Source: Ophiodon elongatus
Lineage: Eukaryota > Chordata > Actinopteri > Perciformes > Hexagrammidae
Assembly (NCBI GenBank): GCA_016806645.1
Contig: JACSYO010002134.1
Coordinates: 748,501-812,500, forward strand
Direction: 5' to 3'
DNA: 64,000 nucleotides
In this document: positions 50,890 to 62,334 of the stretch, one piece after another
Layout: the number at the start of each line of letters is the position of its first letter
Numbering within the stretch: position 1 is the stretch's first letter
Translations under genes and position numbers: made by a program
Notes under the pieces: generated by a model
What the model was told of the DNA's origin: nothing
Databases searched by the model: none
The model's input: the letters and a program-made list of their open reading frames with translations, nothing else

Positions 50890-51560
50890 TTTTATGAAGC
50901 AGGTGAGTGTGAGGAAGCATGGAAAGGGCCTAAATGCCGACAATCCAGGGGGCCAAGAACAATTCAGTGATTTATTGAAAAAATGAAGGTGCATAGGCTT
51001 ACTGGCATGGGGAGCAAGTACGAAGAGAAGTGACAGAGAATCCATAGGTGAATGTTGCAGGGAAAAGGTACAGACAGACAGCGAGGTACAGATAATGATT
51101 CAGATTATGGTTCTGGTAGCTGTAAAGCAAAAGGCACCAAGCAAAATGATCTGGCCCTGATTGGGGAAAAAAGACACTACTGATAGGGTAACTGTGGAAA
51201 GGATATACTGGTGGATGTGGGAGGCAGGTGATGACGACAGGTGGAACAGTCAAAGAGCATCTGGTGGAGCGGTTGAGAATGACTATGACTGCAAGGTGTC
51301 AAAGAAATGTAAGGGCCTGGGGAAGTGGGAACGGCAGAACGGAGTGACAGAGAGGCACAGGTAGTGACAATGTTATACCTGTTATACTTGTTGAATTATT
51401 GTTTTTGTTTTTTTAGAAGCCAATTATTGTGTTAATAATATGCCGACTATTGTTTCGCGGTGGTATGTAGGAGTGGCAATTCAGCAAAAGCGGGTGTGGC
51501 AATTTTCTCACGGCCCTGAAGCAACTGTACAATTTGAAGAAATATAAAGGGTTGACATTG
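50890..51560. repeat. Duplicated non-coding segment paired with 6165-6600
   Basis: Right-hand partner of the block described at 6165. An extra segment of about 250 bases (51010-51260) splits it. It continues to 'tgacgaactggatatttgat' near 51560, after which similarity ends. Confidence 0.75.
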
Positions 51561-52470
51561 ACGAACTGGATATTTGATCAAGATTTTTTTTAAGGTTTGT
51601 ACTTTTCATGCAATTTGAGAAGAAATCTCGAGATATCTTAAACATGGGTATACAAGGCATGTAGAATGTAAAATGTTTTTGTTTTGCTCAACCAAAAATG
51701 CCTTATTAATGATCTGTTTAAAGCTTGGGTAAACAATAGAGAAACTGGTAAGAGTAAGCAAGATTTTAAAAACTATCCAACCAAAAAACCCAGCCATGTT
51801 TTACAAAGAAAGCAACTAGCAGCACTATCTCAAAAAGTCGCTCACAGCTTATTACAGTCCTGTGACAGCCACAGATTCCAATTTCTTTTCGGATGTAATG
51901 AGAATTTCAACAAATATAACAAACATGTTTCTAAAATAAACCCACCCTAGCCTTAATACCGTTGCTGTTAATTATAATAAATTGTTTTACACAATATAAT
52001 GTAGTTGTAAGCAGATATAAATACATTTTAAGAGACTATTAATTTGTAGGAGATAATCAGCAATTCTAACGTCTCCTATGAAGACACTTTGTACATTATT
52101 ACAACTGACTTACATCTCATTCATTTTCTGTTTATATACCAGCATCCAGTTCTGAATGCTTCATAGGAGGAGTTTAAGTTGTTGAAAACTACACCTATAA
52201 AAACTGAAATAGACCTTCAACTACATTACTGTCTGCTATAAGCCCTTATATGTATGGTAAATATAGTGATAGTGATGCAGCAGTAAAATCTAAACAACAG
52301 TAGAACCTGGTTGGAAATTTGATGTCATCTTCATGGCACCCAATGTAGTGAATTCCCAAAGAAATAGTTATGTTTTTCACAAGTTAATGTTTGTGTTCTG
52401 AAAATGTCCAGTTGATAAAACAGGATTACAAAACTTTAGGAGTCAGGTATACCTCTCTCTCATCACAGTA
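51561..52470. other. Intergenic, nothing recognised
   Basis: AT-rich sequence downstream of the gpx7 polyadenylation region and right of the duplicated block. No exon, RNA gene or repeat is recognised. Confidence 0.6.
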
Positions 52471-52474
52471 AAAG

Positions 52475-52480
52475 TTTATT
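52475..52480 (-). terminator. Probable gpx7 polyadenylation signal
   Basis: TTTATT on the plus strand is AATAAA on the gpx7 strand, about 275 bases after the stop codon. Position and motif only. Confidence 0.5.
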
Positions 52481-52753
52481 CCACAAATCAGACTGAATAA
52501 AACAGCAAAACACATAATCCACATGAGAAACAAATGGGTAAACAGGAGCTCTTTGGATCAATGTCATCCAACTGATATAAAACTTGATATTGAAATTGAA
52601 AAAAATAGTGGTGTTTCATCAGTGCTTTCAGAGAGGAAGTAAAACTTGCTTTCGCTATGTGACTTGGTAATGGTTTAGTCAAACAAAGTCTGATTGTACA
52701 AGCAAAATATATGTGTTCAGTTTACCTCTTTAAATCTGACCCTTAACAGGAGG

Positions 52754-55700
52754 TTAAAGCTCTTCTTTCTTCTTTACGATTATCTGCCGCACCATGTCAG
52801 CTATTTTGGGTCTGATTTCTTTGACAGGAACTTTTGGTCCCCATGCATCCAGCACTTTTCCATTTACATCAATGAGATACTTCCAGAAATTCCAGTCGGG
52901 CTCATTTCCAGAAGACTCTGCAGAGAATGAGGGAAGGAAAGTTAGTTAATATATTTATCAGTTATTGCCATCTTCCTTTATACCTTCATCTCATTGCTGC
53001 CCTCTTTTATTTATTCTGCCCTATATGTTTACCTTTATTCTTAATTTCTTCCTTTTTTCCTTCTCCTCTTTTCCCAGGATTTCAGTATCGTATGTACTTA
53101 CTGCACTGTTCATGTTTTGTTATTTTTGTCATTTGTCATTTCTGAATATCTAACATTTGCCCTTTAATTTAATCCTCCAGATTCCACTGTGTAAAATGGA
53201 AACTTTGTCTCGGGCTCATTTGCTTCTTAAAAAATAAATAAAAAATCTTCAAATGATGCAAGAACAAACTCAAACCAACACTATCACATCTCACTCACCA
53301 ACAAGGTACTTGTAGACATTGTTGACTCCGGTTCCGACGACAGCGATTTTACTGAACATGGGGAAGGAGACTCCGTAAACTCTGCGAACAAAGCTGTCGA
53401 TCTCCTTGTCGCTGCCGGTCTCCTGCTGCCCAAACTGGTTGCAGGGGAAGGCCAGCACGTTGAAGTGATACGGCCCAAAGTCCCGCTGCAGCTGCTGCAG
53501 GTCTTTGTAGTGCTCTTCAGTGAAGCCACATTCACTGGCTACGTTCACCACCAGGGACACCTGAAGCCAAAGGAACACCGTGTGTGTGAAAACACTACAG
53601 CCACACAACAAACAATTAACAGCAACTGAGGAACAGCTGTTCACGTACCTGATTGAGCGTAGATGTACTGAACATGCTCTGTGCACACCATCTGTTAGTT
53701 TTGTTAGCTTGTGTTCATCTCAGAAAGGACTAAATGTGAAAGGAAGGACACAATATGTTTTCTAGTTTCATACCAGGGCTGTAAGTACACAATAAGGATG
53801 AGTACATAATAGATGGAGCTTATAAAGATTATTACTTTATTTATTTTTTTCACTTTTAGGAGTTTTTACGACATGAAATACTATTCATCCACGATATCTT
53901 TGCATCGAAAAAAATGTTGTTTACTGTATATTAATGCTCTGAATATCAAATTTAGCAACTATATCAGAAGTCGGAAGAAAACTCGAACCCTGTTTGAACC
54001 CTTTCTGGTTGATTGTTTCATGGCTTTTTATTTTACTTCAGGGTGTGGTTATTTTGTTGCACATGTAACCACACCCTACAGTGATGTCACAGTGTACTGG
54101 CACACCCTGCTGTACACTCGTTATACACTGCAGCACTGTGAGAAGCTTAGCAAAGCAGTGGAAAGTAACTACATTTACTCATGTACTCTACTTAAGAACA
54201 ATTCTTAAGTACTTTTAACTTACTTGAGTATACTTCACTACATCTCATATGGAAATATTGTACTTTTACTGCAGTACATTTACCTGACAGCTACAGTTGT
54301 TGATTACTTTACAGTTAAATATTCTATATTATTAAAATAAATATGATTTGCTTACAAATGCATTTTAGCAGTTTCACCAAGAGACTTCCCCACTAAATGT
54401 CTCTCATGGTTCCATTTAAATAGCTTTCCTATCATGTAGCAATAATTCAGTCGAAAGCCCAAAGAATTACGACACATGTTTATCAGAACTTTTTTCTTCT
54501 TCTTCCTTTTGTATAATATGAGAACTGGGTCATTTTGATTGCCTCTCAATGGCTGTTAATGTCACCTATACAGTATAAAGATTCTGACATTCATCCGTTT
54601 TCTTATTTGGGATTTGTTCTCAGGTAAGAACAAAATCTACTGACACTCAAGAGCACATTTGAGTGGTGACATGTTTGTTCAAATTAATTTGTTATTGCAT
54701 TTCTTCAATTCTACAGTTGTATGATATAGAATTCATTTTACAATATTTTTCATTCATAATAGGTTTTAATAATTATTTCCATTACAGTGGAAACTGCTTA
54801 TGGTGATCACAGTGATTTGTCACATTTATGGATCAAAGAGTTTGGGACAGAATCATTCCTATATAAATAAATAACTTTCATACATGGTGATCAAGTAGTC
54901 CGCTTATTGTTCATTTCGGGTCTTTTCATGCATGACACATATAGAAACCTATTTCAATAGTTCATATTACATTTTTATATTTGGCAGTGATGGCCTACAG
55001 TTTTTTATCAGGCCTATTAAATATTTCGAAATTTCGAAGAAAAAAAACACCAAGCTGTGGCTTAGTAACCAATTTGCACTACTGATGTTTCTGTATTTGT
55101 AAACAGCAAAACTGTGTTTTAGGCTATAGTGTAATTATAATTTGAACTGCAGTAAACTTTATTCTATATGCAGTACTGTACTGTATTAGTGTATTTGAAA
55201 TAGAGTAATTAATTTGACCCAGAGAAACGTGATCACTATAAGAGGTTTCCACTGTATTTTTACAAAGGATAATGTTCTTGTAAAACACAATGAAAACTTC
55301 CATCCATTTTTTTGTGTTACTTAATATCCTCTAGTGACACTACTTAATGTGACAGCTCATTTTGCGTTCACTTCCTGCGAAAATACCAACACTTCAGAAA
55401 TATTTGTATAACTATACTATTACAATAGAACTCATTATCAAATAATTTAATAATTATAATTACATATTAACAAACAATTCTGCCGCTTAAGAACTCGTCA
55501 TGAATCTGATGTAGACTTCTCGGGAACTTTGAATTGCTGTACTGGTTATTTTACTTCGGTAAAGGATCTAAATACTTCTTCCACGAAATGACAGTTCCAT
55601 GTCTGATGAGATCAATTCTTTTGTTGTGTACCTTTTCATGTTAAGTGTAAGTCACGTGTTCATGGGTGGACCTGTACAGATACACGGCATGGAAAAAAGT

Positions 55701-56602
55701 TGAGTATGTTAGTGCAGGTTAATACATGATAAGAACAGGCGTTCTTTAATTAAGACTACAGATGGACACTTTGATGATCCCATTATCTAGTGCTGACATC
55801 TAGTGTCACAATGAAGCAATTCAAGCATCTGAAAACCTCATGGGGTTATGGCATTATAGAGTAGACCCTATATACAAATCAAATCCTTCACAACGGCAAC
55901 AGTGCGTTATATTTAAAATGTTTGACACAGTAAAGTGATAGCTAGGTATGGTAATAACATGGAATCATCTGTGAAACAGACCTTCACCAGGGACATTGGG
56001 GAGGATACTACTTTATATATATGTTTACCAGTGTTTAAGGGAGCATCCTTCAAAGTTCTGTTTAAGCGAACAATTTAAGGATTACTTTAAAAACAAAAAA
56101 AAGGAAAATGTAGTGAATTTTCCTACTACAGTGACACAAATACAATGCTGCCCACAAATGAATACGTGATACATTTCTTTATTTTCTCTTGGAATAAAAA
56201 AAACTCTAAAGCTCCTGCAGCTGCGGGGGCTCTGCAGGCCTCTTGCCACGTAGGCTAACGGGGCTACATGATGGGACATCCCGAGCAGTCAAACTGACCC
56301 GCTGCACCGCTGCGTTAGTCACGTCTACTAACACAACGTTAACTGGGAGGAAGTAGAAAGAAGCATTGCCATGCAAAATCCATACGTGCCACCGGTTGGA
56401 CATGCAGAGAGACCGGTTACAGTGAGACTCTTAACATCATACTGTATGTATGATGTCAGCTCAAACTTACCGAACCCCGGTATTTTTCCAGGGACACTAA
56501 CTTCCCCCTGATGTTCACAACTTTAAAAGTGTAAAAGTCTTTCTGTTTGGTCTCAATGAGGCTGAATAGAGTCAGCAACACGGCGAGTGCTCCTGGAAGC
56601 AT
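52754..56602 (-). CDS. gpx7: Glutathione peroxidase 7 (ER-resident Cys peroxidase), complete
   Basis: Three exons on the minus strand: 56602-56471, 53560-53299, 52917-52754, GT-AG introns, 185 codons plus TAA, against 187 residues in human GPX7. The start MLPGALAVLLTLFSLIE is a signal peptide. The block NIRGKLVSLEKYRGSVSL is the family N-terminus. The active site is VNVASECGFT with Cys55 (codon TGT) in place of selenocysteine. FPCNQFGQQE holds the second Cys (84), and WNFWKYL has the conserved Trp near 140. The C-terminus is KEEL, an ER-retrieval-like signal. The family reduces peroxides in the ER and passes oxidising equivalents to protein disulfide isomerases. GPX8 is less likely because the match in the CNQFGQQE and NIRGKLVSLEKYRG blocks is to GPX7. 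It lies head-to-head with tut4, as in human. Confidence 0.95.
53561..56470 (-). other. gpx7 intron 1 content
   Basis: A 2.9-kb intron with no further exon evident. At about 54160-54310 lies a fragment of the common fish repeat with 'gtactctacttaag', 'agtacttttaacttacttga' and 'tattgtacttttactgcagt', related to 13230-13320 and 18490-18620. The rest is AT-rich and plain. Confidence 0.6.
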
Positions 56603-56803
56603 CTTTACAGTCAGACTGCCAACGCAACAGAGAGGAAACTTCTCCGGAGTCCGACGACTCTTCATTGGTCGAGCGGTGAAGCTACAGATGGGAAGGACAG
56701 CACTTCCTGGACCGGGCCATAAATTACAAAATAAAAGCTGTGTTGACGAATTTGTGTGGCATTCTGTTGGCAAATGCCTAAACTCGAAATAATGATTGTT
56801 GTT

Positions 56804-56850
<47 letters not shown>

Positions 56851-57659
56851 CATACATTACGTCATAATAAGTCAAAAATGTAAGTTTTATGTCATGCTTT
56901 ATGTATCCCACAATTTAGAATGTGTCTTGATGTAGCCTGAGAATAAACATGTCATCTGATTGAACTTTCAAAGTAAAATCCATAATCCATAATTCCAAAA
57001 TGTGACATGTTAAATCGAATATGTGAAATTTAGATTTTGACAAACTCAAGTTTTGCAAATAAAGTATGAACTACAAATAGATAGATATGTCAAAAGAGAG
57101 TATCTAAATGGGGGAACTTTTTCCCCATTAAACTTGTTCCAACTATGTGTCTATCTTTATGTCGTAAAATAACTAGTGTGTTTTAAACAGATAAATCAAC
57201 ATCATGGAAAGGGGAAGGGTGAAAGATACTATATAGAACTCTGCTACATTCTCATTCATTCAAGTTTACATGAGATCTTTGGAGTAGGTAATGATTTAAC
57301 ATGTTTCTGAAGAGAAGAGAAAAGAGAGGACAGCTCTAAGTAACATGCACACCATATGTATGAATTTGACTCCAAGTATGGACATAACATTTGTCATTAT
57401 GTATTGTGTTTCGCTTTTTAGACAAAAAAAGGAAAATTAAAGAAAAATAGGCTACACGAAGGATAACATTATTGTCTGATCACGTCTTCTTCCGGAACAT
57501 CATCCACAATATCCCTATTTTTTTATTATTGAAATGTGAAATAAAGTTCAAAACATTTCAAACATTTTACCTGTAAATGAGTGAATCTTTAGATCGTGTT
57601 CCTGTTGGCTGCTTTTGCGTGGTAATCTTTTTACATTTTGAGGAAAGAAAGACAGACTT
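56603..57659. other. Intergenic spacer between gpx7 and tut4
   Basis: Contains the gpx7 5' UTR/promoter, which I cannot delimit, and a trinucleotide (TTG)n run. No exon is recognised. Confidence 0.6.
56797..56851 (+). repeat. (TTG)n microsatellite
   Basis: About 18 near-perfect TTG units about 200 bases upstream of the gpx7 start codon. Open frames across it (poly-Asn, poly-Thr on the minus strand) are artefacts. Confidence 0.95.
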
Positions 57660-58340
57660 TATACGCAGTCCATGCTCGCAGTGCAGTTACAGTTGCGCGT
57701 GTCCGAGCGGTACCTGAACGCCGCACGCTTCACGCCCCTCTTCATCATCACTGACACTCCCACAATGCAGCGGGGTAATGTATTAACATGGCGTCAATGG
57801 TTGCTGTTTTGACCAGGGCCGTGGGATTTTAAGAATATAATGTAGAGCAACAGCATGGAGACAGCTGCACAATAATCCGAAATCAACTTCAGAGCCCGAA
57901 AGTAAGTTTGTATGCGCTCTCCCGCGTTGTTCTGGTCGTTGTTTTCTGTTTGTAATGACTTGTATGCCAACTGGGTGCCAATGTTATGTATTTCCCGTTA
58001 GCTTGCTTGCGGACGGACGACCCCTCAGCAGCTAGCGTGAGTTAGCCGACGGAGACCGCGCACGGGAAGGTCGGCTCAGCACACAGCCTCCGGGACGTCA
58101 CCGTGAGTCGTTCCCGCAACACATGCGACACTTTTCGGTTTCAATGCTGTGCGTTTATTTTAGTCGAGAATATATTTATATATATATGCGTGCGGTAGGT
58201 GCCCCCGCCCTCCCTCCCCCCTTTCTTTTCTGCTTTTGGAAGTGGAGCTAACACTGTCCCGGTCGGGTTCATCCATCAGTTTCGTTTCCCCTGAACTGAC
58301 GGTGACGTTACCTGAAACAAGCGGCGGCTCTGCCGGTCAC
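57660..58340 (+). promoter_or_regulatory. CpG-rich probable promoter of tut4
   Basis: CpG density rises sharply here compared with its AT-rich surroundings, with runs such as 'gacggagaccgcgcacggg' and 'gtccgagcggtacc', and an ACGTCA half-site near 58094. It covers the predicted untranslated first exon. No TATA box is evident, as expected for this promoter type. Confidence 0.65.
57800..57901 (+). other. tut4: Predicted untranslated first exon of tut4, with short upstream ORF
   Basis: A strong donor (gaaa then GTAAGT) follows 57901 in the CpG-rich region, upstream of the first coding exon at 59333. The 5' limit is a guess. The exon contains ATG GAG ACA GCT GCA CAA TAA at 57855-57875, a six-codon upstream ORF. 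An alternative donor (acc then GTGAGT) lies near 58101. Confidence 0.4.
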
Positions 58341-58611
58341 AGGTTACCCTCACGGGCGGTGTCTCCGTCTGTCGTTCAGTCAGTCTCGATCACAACACGA
58401 TCACGTGTCGGTGGATTCAGTGTTTTGTATCAGTAATCTGAATATAAAAAGCAATTAGCGACTGAAGTTATAAAACAAATTGAGTTGATTTAAAAAAGTA
58501 AAACATGTCCCCTCCCGTAAAGGTAGTGAAGTAGATAGAAAGTAGCACGACATGGAACAACTCCAAAAAAATGGAAGAACCTCAAACTTGTACTTAAGTA
58601 CCAAACTTTTG

Positions 58612-58615
<4 letters not shown>

Positions 58616-58654
<39 letters not shown>
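58616..58654 (+). repeat. (CA)n microsatellite in tut4 intron 1
   Basis: About 18 CA units. Cys-Val frames on the minus strand are artefacts. Confidence 0.95.
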
Positions 58655-58658
<4 letters not shown>

Positions 58659-59408
58659 TGATAATGTTGTTTGAAACTCTTCCGTGTTTGGTACATGAGG
58701 AAAGGAATGAATTCCCCTAAAAATCAAGTCTCACAACTTAAAGTTAAAGTACAACAGTTAGAAAGCCTTTACTCTTGTGGCTTCACGATTCAAGACAACA
58801 CCAACACTTCTTGTCATCTTTTCTGTGATTCATTTATTTTCTATTTTATTACCACACCATGCGAGTCAAAATAATTTTATTTGTATTGCACATGTTTATT
58901 TTACTTGGTCATATTCTCAAAGCAAAATAGTAAAATAACAAGCTGTGTTTTTTTTACATTTGAATAATAATTCACAAGTTACAGCTGAAGGTGTATATGT
59001 AATCTAAAATAGGTAAATACAACAGATTTCAGAACTAATGTCCTTTTAGTTGACCATAGTATTTGTATTGTAAAAGCTACGTATTGATTTTCTTTTTGTT
59101 CATGTGACTGTTGAAGAATTTAGATTCCTCTTTGTAAATCCTGTACATTTCTGTTACATTTTTGTTTTTCATACAAGCCTTGTAAGTTAAATGCAAAGTA
59201 AGTTAAAACATGTGTTTGATCAGTTAGCTTCACCTGAAATGATCAAACACGAGATGCAGCAGGCTATCACAATGTAGTGTAATCTTGTAGTTAGACTGAT
59301 TGCTATAATTTCCTCTCTTCTTTGTTTCCTAGACTTTAGGTGACCTGCCTCCCTGGTCATCCTGAGCGTGGCGTTGACTCCACCAGGGACAAGAACAACA
59401 GGACAGGG

Positions 59409-62284
59409 ATGGATGAGTCCAAAAGTCCAGTAAAATCAGTCAAACATTCTCAACCCAGAGGACCCAAAGCTTTGTCCAGTGAGAAGTCAAATAAAGAGGC
59501 TCCTGCGCAGAGAGAGGGTACCAAGTCTGCAACCCGCAGCAAAGAAAACCTCACCGCTGCAAAGGATGAACATTATATAGTCAGTCAGGGAAGCCGTGGG
59601 CCAGGCAAGACTTTCACAGACATCCCCCAGGACAAGAGAAGAGGGCGGCCCTCCAGGCTGACTAGACTGACTGGAAGAACAAGTTCTGGGGAGAGGGGGA
59701 AAGGAAAGGTGGCAAGCTCACAACAGAAGCTGGTGGCACGGGATCCCGACACCAGGGTGTCTATTTCTGCAGACAGCAGCCCCTCGGCAAACAGAGAGAT
59801 CAGCTCTCCTGTAGTGCTCAGTACACCTGAGAAAGGCCTCACAGAGCTCCATTGTGGCTCCATTGTAGTTCAAGCAAAGGAAAAGTCCCATGGTGAGTTT
59901 GAACAATGTTTTTTTTCCTGAGAAGTCTTCTTCACCAAATGTATCTCTGTTAAAACTGCTTTGTCATTGTCTGTGTGAAAGGGGTGAAAGCGGCTTCATT
60001 GATGCATCGGTCTATTGAAGAGGGGAGGCCCACTGTGGAGGAAGGGCCGCTGACAGAGCAACAGCTGGGCCTCCGACAGGCAGAGGAGCGGCTCTACAGA
60101 GACTACATCCACCGACTGTTGAAAGTAAGAAAACAATCCAGTCATGCCTGATAGAATGTTTGGCTCAGCTCATCTCAGCTGCTGCATTATGGGTTCAGCC
60201 AGTATACATATGCAATAGGTAGCTTGATTGATAAACAGATCAATGGATAAAAACATTTTATCTTTCAAACACCATCTGTTTTCCTGATCATAGACATTTG
60301 GGCTTCAAATCACCATGATACAACTGCTTGAAGTCCAACTACACTATGAAGTCTTAAAACATAAAGACCCTCTTTTTGTAAATCCATACTTTCTGTGTTT
60401 TTCACTAACAAAGGAGTAGTTGTGATTTTAAGATTTTATAACGAGGTAATTATTCCCAACAGTGTATTTTTACATGTCATGAAAACAGGGGATGTTTAAT
60501 CTTTCATAGAGTTAATTATACAAGCGTAGCCCAGAACCGGATGCAAAACGGTCCATTGTTACTTAATTACAACTAAAATAAATTTGGATGGTAAATAACT
60601 GCACAGAAGAGCGACAACTACTTGTGTTCAATGTTGATTCTTTTGCAACATTCCAACTGAGACTGTAATTTATGGAGCCAGAGTTCTTATACAGCTGCTT
60701 TTGTGTTAAGATAAAAAAAAAAAAAAAATGCACTGGAGAAGTTTGACTAATTTTGATAAATAAGGATAATGATGAAAACCCAGCCCTTCCATTCATTCAC
60801 TTTGTTTCATGGAATCAACACCAGCTTGTTTTTTTCCCCCACGCTTGTGATTTGTTTGTTTTTATCTCCAACTAGTACGAGCAGGTGGCATTTTTGATTG
60901 TGATTCAGGATCATGTGATCGCCAAACTTCCAACTGAAAAACTGCGAGAGAACATGCGTAAACTGATTACTTTGTCTTCTCTCCCTGTTTTCACAGCAGT
61001 CCCCCGAGTACCCAAACTATCAATACTTATGCAAGCTCTGTTCTGTGCACATTGAGAACATTCAAGGAGCACACAAACACATCAAGGAGAAGAGACACAA
61101 GAAGAACATAATGGTACGGGAACTTTTTACGTTTGTATCGTCACTCATTCCAGGACTTGCTTTAGTAATGCAATTCGTCTGAATCTGCATAAACTACGGC
61201 ATTAGAATGAAGTATTAAACATGTTCGGGTTCTGGTTTTTCAGGAGAAACAGGAGGAGAATGAGCTGCGTGCCCTTCCGCCCGCCTCTGCTGCCCAGCTG
61301 AAGGCCGTGGACACGGCCGTCCTAGATACAGCGAGGCAGCACGGGATCTCAGAGGAGGACTTTGAGGTTCGGAAAGCCGTGGTCATCAGGATGGAAGAGA
61401 TCATAAAGAGGCACCTTTCAGGTAGTATGCCGTGATGTCACTCGGCTTGGTCTATATTTTCTGCAGCGAGTAGTGTAAAAAGAGGAACTGCTTTGTGAAG
61501 CATTTTAATTTTAAGAATTAAAACGAGGTAATTCAACTCGTGGAAAAAAATACAAGTCGGGCACATACTGTTATTCCCAACAGCGTATTTTTACTTGTCA
61601 TAAAAACAGGGGATGTTTAAACTTTCATAGAGTTCATTATGTTTATTGAGGATTAACATTATATACTCCTTATCCACTGGGTTGTGGAGTTTACTATCAA
61701 GCGTAGTCCAGAACGGGCTGCAAACCTGTCCATTGTTACTTAATTACAGCAAAAATATATTTGGATGGAAAATAACTGCACACAAGAGCAACAACTACTT
61801 CTGTTCAATGTCGATACTTTGGTACCAACCCAACTGAGAATTAATTTTATGGAGCCAGAGTTCTTGTACAGCTGTTGTTGTGCTAAGACAAAAAAAGGCT
61901 GATGTACTGGAGAAGTTTGCCTTATTTTGATAAATAAGGATAATAATGAAAACCCAGCCCTTCCATTCTTTCACTTTGTTTAATGGAATAATCACTTATT
62001 TTAAGTCCTATGAAAATTAAACCTTGCTGGTCCTCAGTGCCCAGTTTATTCTGTTTTCATACAAGTCTTTATTAATCCTTCTAAGTGTGAAATATACTGT
62101 ATTTTCCAATATCTTTTCTTTGGTTTTCCAGCTTGTGCTCTCCGTCTCTATGGTTCATGTCTTACCCGATTTGCCTTCAAGACGAGTGATATCAACATCG
62201 ACGTCACCCACCCCTCCTCAGTAAGTCGGCTCTTGCTACAGTATATAACAAAAACATTATACTATGTATTTTCAATAATAACAT

Positions 62285-62334
<50 letters not shown>

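Noticed and set aside
52694..53153. Plus-strand open frames over the gpx7 last exon and intron
   Set aside because: Antisense shadows of gpx7; the minus-strand reading has splice sites and family motifs.
56456..56911. A longer gpx7 N-terminus reading through the (TTG)n run
   Set aside because: The upstream extension is microsatellite-encoded poly-Asn; the ATG at 56602 starts a proper signal peptide and gives the expected family length.
58236..58436. Short Ser/Thr-rich frame in the CpG-rich region
   Set aside because: Sits in intron 1/promoter sequence of tut4; openness is explained by GC-rich composition and there is no ATG-led match to the tut4 protein.
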